Assembly (NCBI RefSeq): GCF_022605725.1
Contig: NC_065548.1
Span: forward strand, 17,021,644 to 17,085,643
Source: Anthonomus grandis grandis
Taxonomy: Eukaryota > Arthropoda > Insecta > Coleoptera > Curculionidae
Length of the DNA stretch: 64,000 bases
Reading direction: 5' to 3'
The notes beneath the pieces were generated by a model. That model had not been told where the DNA came from, made no database searches, and was given only the letters and a program-made list of their open reading frames with translations. The first letter of the stretch is position 1. Each line of letters starts with the position of its first letter. Positions 59,167-64,000 of the stretch are shown here, piece by piece. The position numbers and the translations under genes are program-made.

Positions 59167-59528
59167 GTAAAATTTGTAGATTTTATTAAAATAAATGTGT
59201 TGTTATAAATTAGTTTCAAATATGACTGAAATTCGATGAATCAGTAATAGAATTAAAATTTAAAAAGCTTTTGGTCTTTTAGTAGAATTCGATTTAGAAG
59301 TCAAGAAGGGCTCAAGTTTGAGCCTCGTCATTGACATCGTGGAAAACTTAAGTTATGCAATGGTTATTTAAGTATGCAAAAATTATTTTTTTCTGGCGTA
59401 GGTTCAGTTTTTGTTTCTTACAAGATTTAGAAAATCAAAGTAGTAGTCTTTTAGTAGTCTCAATGTAAAAGTCTGATATCTTGATGGTAGTTAAATATGT
59501 TTTTGAAGGTGGTAGACAATGGTACAGT

Positions 59529-59610
59529 GAAAACATCTTGTCGAACTTGCATTGTCTTATTTATATAATATATAATAAATAAGACAATGCAAGTTCGACA
59601 AGATGTTTTC
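59529..59610. repeat. Perfect 36-bp inverted repeat, 10-nt spacer
   Basis: 59529-59564 (GAAAACATCTTGTCGAACTT...) and 59575-59610 are exact reverse complements with ATAATATATA between. The flanks GGTAGTTAAATATG (59485) and GGTAGTTAAATAGG (59611) are also alike. It lies deep in an intron and is not near any splice site. Confidence 0.9.
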
Positions 59611-59689
59611 GGTAGTTAAATAGGTGCATACTTATTCTTATTCTATATTTTAAATAATGAAAGTTTATCTTACTCCTTTGTTCAGTTAG

Positions 59690-60310
59690 GATCTATTAAA
59701 CTGGCGTGGTTATGTAGGCGAATAACTAATCACCAGCAAAGTATCTTAGCCGTAATTTTAACGAATCTTATGATGTATCAAGATTCTTCTTTCAGAGTCA
59801 CTGATTTTTTGAAGGCATTCGACAGAATTTAAAAAAAATAATTAACATTCAGTTATGATAACTAATCTAATAGAAAAAAGCACGTTAAGAGAAACTGTAC
59901 TTCCCTTAAATAAACCTAGTAAGAAAAAACGTAGAGTTTGATGATATTAAAAATCTCTAAAAAATCAACTAGAATAATTTAATAAGCCATACACAGAGCG
60001 AAACAAAAAAAAACACATTACTGGTTTAATTACGCGGAAAGTGTCAATATCAGAAATCAAAAATCTTCAATATTAATCAATATGGTCTGATGCGATCACA
60101 GCGACTAAAAAATAAATCCCATGGAGCAATTTAAAGAGGTTTCCATAAATCTTTAAAATAAGCTACCAGAAAATAGAGGGATTACGTAGGTTAAGTAAGA
60201 GTAGCCACACGGCTAGACTTCGCCTCTCATATCCCTATAGAAATGTATGAATGATACTCAAAACTGTAAATTATTTGTTTGTTAAATAAAAGACGTTTAT
60301 TATTATTATT
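59690..60310 (+). repeat. LINE 3'-end remains (candidate)
   Basis: A FLKAFDRI-like reading near 59800-59830 and, at the far end, AAATAAAAGACGTTTATTATTATTATT (60283-60309 region: a polyadenylation-like signal followed by a TTA tail) suggest a decayed LINE. The intervening sequence has no clear motif. Confidence 0.35.
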
Positions 60311-60319
60311 AAATCGCAA

Positions 60320-61980
60320 CAACTTATTCCGTTAATCAATAGTCTAATATAGACGGTTGTCTGAAGATCCTGCAGAAAACAATCAATAATTCAATTATCG
60401 TGAATGCTTGTTTATTGTTTTTTCATTTTATTTTAAATGTACTTATTTTTTTTATTCTTAACTTGAATTTGCTTTTTATACGTGTTAATCTACTAAAAAA
60501 ATTAATTACAGAAAAAAGACTAGAAAACCTAAAAGTTAAATGACAAAAAAAATATTTATCAGCATATAATTATTTTGCTATTCTGTGATGAAGTTTCTAT
60601 CATGTAATGATTCATTTAAGTTTTTTAATAGTGTGATTCCAGAAATAAGTTCAATAGGGCGTAGAGAATAATGTGATATTGTACTAATAACTGTTTACAG
60701 TCCACCATTATGTAATGTATGGGATTTTTATAAATTTTTAGACTTCTTAGAGTCTTAGAACATTGAAAGGCTAGAATTAGCATTGCCATGGAACTATGGT
60801 CAGTTGTTTTTCTTGCAACATATCTAAAGTAATGATGCCAAATGCTTATATAGAAATGGAAAAAAATACATTTCATAATATCATAAAAATTAGTCACCTA
60901 TTTTGACAGGCACAAAACAATACTACTGTTCCTCTTTAACAAAATATGAAGCATGTTCTGTAATTAAATAAAATATGATACACTATAAAGACGTTAATAT
61001 TCAAAGTTAAATAAATTTAGATAACGTCCCTATATTAAAGAAAAAGGCAACAGCGTCACAACGCCGCTAAGCGGCGATCACTAGATTCCATTGACATAAG
61101 AAATCTTTACCAGTGACGTCGTAAAAAATATTTACATGAAAATATTTATTAGTAATAGATTATGCTTTAAATAATAATTAAATTAAATTAACTATATTAC
61201 CGTTTATGAACTTTTTATACGTTTTTTAATGTACTTTATTAGAGTAAGTACCTATCTAACAAAAAACAATTTTTATGGAAATTAAATATTTTGTAATTAT
61301 TATAGATTTCTTAATTAGTTTTTATTATTCTACGTTTATGATGACGGTCTCATGATGTTATGAAAGTATCTGTATTTACTTGTGAAATGATCGGTTTAAA
61401 TCACATTGTTTCTATGTTTTTACCATCGTAACAGTTCACAAGAACACTCAAATGCTTCCTTATTCCTTATGCACCCAAAAAGTAAAGAAAAAACACAGAA
61501 CTTCACAAATTCCGAATATAAACACAAATTCGTTTGACAAGATGACATTTCGAAAGATGACATCAGTTTTTGTTTGCGGTATTGCCATTCGAAACGTTTT
61601 AGAAGCTGTTTTAGAAATAAGAATGTTTTAAATTTTTGCTTGAAAGATGTTACTTCTGCGCCTAAAATAAGATATATCTATTTCTACTTTTTATTTTTAA
61701 TCTAAAATCTTATGTTAGATTTTGGATAAGTTATATTAACATTATTATATGTGTTGGACAACTAAACATTTACTCGTTTGAAAAAGTGTGTAAATTTGAC
61801 AATAGAGAGCATCGCTGTATATGTTTGTAAACAAAACACCCCTTTTACCCGTGTGCACATATTGAACTGAAACAAAGTTGTTGTTTACTAATTCTAGTCT
61901 TTCAATGTTGTAAGAATACGAATGAGTCTTAAAACGATCCTAAATAGGCACTATTACTTATTTTTTCCCTAATAACCTTA
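60320..61980. other. Intronic AT-rich DNA with no gene
   Basis: Nothing with coding similarity. A short GC-rich palindrome, CGCCGCTAAGCGGCG, is at 61062-61076. Confidence 0.4.
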
Positions 61981-63900
61981 ATAAGGTATCTAACATTAAT
62001 AGGAGATATTTCGACTAAGTTCTATGCAGACATGGCTTGTAAAAAACTATATAGCACCCTTATAACACTTATAGACAGGTCTGTATGCGCGTTAAAAAAT
62101 AGGAGTGATAGATTTCTTTGCTGGTATAATAGAGAAGTAATTGGCAAACTTAAATATCATATTTTCTTGAGTTTAAAGGAGTAAGGAAAAGGACAGATCA
62201 ATTAATGGGGCTTGCTTATTATAAATATATGTCCGGTATAGAAAATAAAGTTTTATCTGATCCCAAGTCTTTCTGTGGATATGTCCATCAACGTAAATAT
62301 TAGTACAATACTAGCCTGCATGTTATATGACAACAGATCGGTAAATACACCAATGGAGGTTGTGACTCCATTTGCAGAATATTTTGGAGTATTTATACTC
62401 CTAGTTTGGAAGGGAATGAATTACATTTTAATTTGCGGATGAAAAGCAATAGTACCATCAGTTTCCCGAGCAATAAATAAGTCATTAGGGTCACTAAACG
62501 GCTAAAACCAAAAATGTTTAGTTATCTGATCGATTACCCAGTCTTTTTTATCAAAGACACTATCCCAGTCTTAGCTGAACTGTTGGGTAAAGTATTTAAT
62601 CTTTCATTGAGCAAGGGACTTAATCCTGAATACTGAAAACTCGGAAAATTCTGTCCTATTTCTAAAAAGAGGATTAAGGAAGATATTTAAAATTATAGGT
62701 TAGTTTCTGCAATATGTGGGTTCTTGAAAATTTTTGAGATGCTTTTGCATGAAGTATCTAATTACAAGGATTGTACCTCTGCTTACGTCAAACCAACACG
62801 GCTTTCCGAAAGGTCGGTCGACGGCAACTAAGCTTGTTTATTTTTCACAAATTCTTCCTAATATTTTGGATAGAAGGGGTCAGGTGGATGTGGCGTTTAT
62901 CGACCCTTCTAAGGCCTTCGATAAGATTAACTATGGTATACTACTTATAAGACACGAGGCTTAAGACTGGTATATCAAACAGTTTTCTCATTTTCTTAAG
63001 ATCTTATTTGCAGGGTCATAGACAGTTTGTTTCGTACCATTTGGATTTAGATCCGCATAATTTGTAACAAAATGGAGTGTGCCGCAGGGCAGCAATTTTG
63101 GCTCCTGCTATTTTTGATCTTTATAAATGACATCGCCGATGTCATAGTTGTCCACTTTCAATTATCTGCAGACGATTTAAAATTGTACTTGACCGTAGAG
63201 ACTTTTTGACGAGGCAGACGAAGCTTGCAAGAAAATCCAATGTAGCTTAGATGCTGTTCAGGAATGGTGTGTTCAGAATAGGCTATTGTTGAATGTTGAC
63301 AATTGTTAGTGGGAAGAAATATCCTATAAAATAAGATTGTCATGTTGATGATTCCCATCTGGTCAGAACGAATAGCGCATGAGATTTGGGGATATTAATT
63401 GGTCATCAACTTTCTTTTTCTGATGCAAGACAGATGCTAGGTTTTAATAATGTCAATGCCCTTATAGCTCCGTTTAACTCTTTAGTTAGAAGTAGACTAG
63501 AGTTAAACTCTAGTCGTATTATATATTTTATTATAGTCATATTATATATTTTATATATATATATACTATAATTTTTGAAGTACCGGACATTTAAGGAGGA
63601 TCTAGTATATCGCCCAAGAGAGTCAGGTAGTAAATAACTACTATAAACATTTCACTTTTAAAGTCTACTCAAACACAAACAATTACAGTCAATCTAGTTT
63701 TTTTATAAGTTATTAGGTGGTGTCACTGTGTGTCGCTCTTTGTTGAGCAGAATTAATTTTAATGTCTCAGGAATTTCTGCTAAGCAAAGCAACTTTTTCT
63801 ACCTACCATAAACTTGATTCAAGCATTACCAGTGTATGGAGTCTGCTGGATATTCAATAAGGTTGCAAACCAAATTGATCTAAGATGGCCTTACTCGAGA
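61980..63900 (+). pseudogene. Jockey/CR1-type LINE ORF2 relic in the V-ATPase intron
   Basis: Forward frames show a linker with WYNREVIGKLKYHIFLSLK (62120-62180), then a fingers segment (62500-62700). 62734-62964 carries SNQHGFPKGRSTATKLVYFS and VDVAFIDPSKAFDKINYGIL, the FxGxRST and FxDxSKAFDxxxxxxL motifs. After disruptions come a GPxLFLIFINDIADV segment (63100-63145), LSADDLKLYLTVE (catalytic box, 63160-63200) and GILIGHQLSFSD (63388-63425), matching the usual DLGVxxDxxLxFxxH. The order is correct. Multiple stops make it dead. Confidence 0.82.
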
Positions 63901-63956
63901 TTCATTCGAACAGTTAAAGATTTGTTATAAATGTGTATGCTGTTTTTTTGTCATTG

Positions 63957-64000
63957 TGCGCAGGGCCGTATCTGGACCAAAATTTTGGAGGGGGGTTAGG
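63957..64000 (+). other. Possible transposon terminus at the window edge
   Basis: GCAGGGCCGTATCTGGACC followed by TTTTGGAGGGGGG resembles termini of some insect DNA transposons, and a related sequence (GCAGGGACAGATCCGTGAC) occurs at 29376. The body would lie outside the window. Confidence 0.2.

Larger units (their letters stand above)
59167..64000 (+). other. V-ATPase intron after exon 9 (at least 4.8 kb, to the window edge)
   Basis: Donor GTAAAA at 59167. I searched the forward strand for the next subunit-a exon (it should continue after PAWQ) and found none before 64000. The intron holds a 36-bp inverted repeat, a LINE 3' end, gene-free AT-rich DNA at 60320-61980 and a LINE relic. Confidence 0.7.

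Noticed and set aside
59200..64000. Further V-ATPase exons in this window
   Set aside because: No forward reading continues the family sequence after residue 527 with a proper acceptor; the next exon must lie beyond the edge.

Overview
This window is AT-rich nuclear DNA from an insect. The only host gene I can support is a forward-strand gene for the V-ATPase V0 subunit a (Vha100/ATP6V0A type): nine coding exons between 48186 and 59166 give the first 527 residues, and the remaining exons lie beyond the right edge. A beetle is plausible from the mix of mobile elements (RTE-like, R2/R4-like and Jockey-like LINEs, rosa-type mariner, piggyBac, pogo, Tc1, Harbinger), but that is inference.

Everything else recognisable is mobile DNA, almost all decayed, with repeated TE-in-TE nesting. 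1-5182: a Penelope-like inverted repeat carrying a hammerhead-ribozyme-like motif, then an RTE-type LINE relic. 5183-7506: a complete but dead piggyBac element between TTAA sites, with an intron two codons into its gene. 9060-11820: an R2/R4-like LINE split by a DD41D (rosa-type) mariner with ~300-bp inverted repeats. 13917-20634: a pogo-like element with its TA duplication, itself split by a 3.3-kb element (17178-20462).

That 3.3-kb element is the most unusual object here. It has ~440-bp terminal inverted repeats, at least ten copies of a 17-bp palindrome (CATGGTAGTATACCATG) phased at about 140 bp, and a spliced minus-strand gene of a family with no function I can name, ending in an acidic tail. 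I assign it to no named transposon superfamily.

22-33 kb holds LINE relics, an internally deleted DNA transposon, hairpins, a tRNA-like SINE head and a decayed mariner-type transposase. 33-37 kb is a duplicated block with LTR/PBS-like junctions; a Tc1 element sits in one copy and the other copy shows the empty site. 38.6-46.8 kb is mostly LINE relics, one interrupted by a Harbinger relic. The V-ATPase introns after exons 2, 5 and 9 are swollen by further LINEs, including a GC-rich Jockey-type copy with a visible target-site duplication, and a perfect 36-bp inverted repeat. I saw no functional tRNA or rRNA genes and no CRISPR array.
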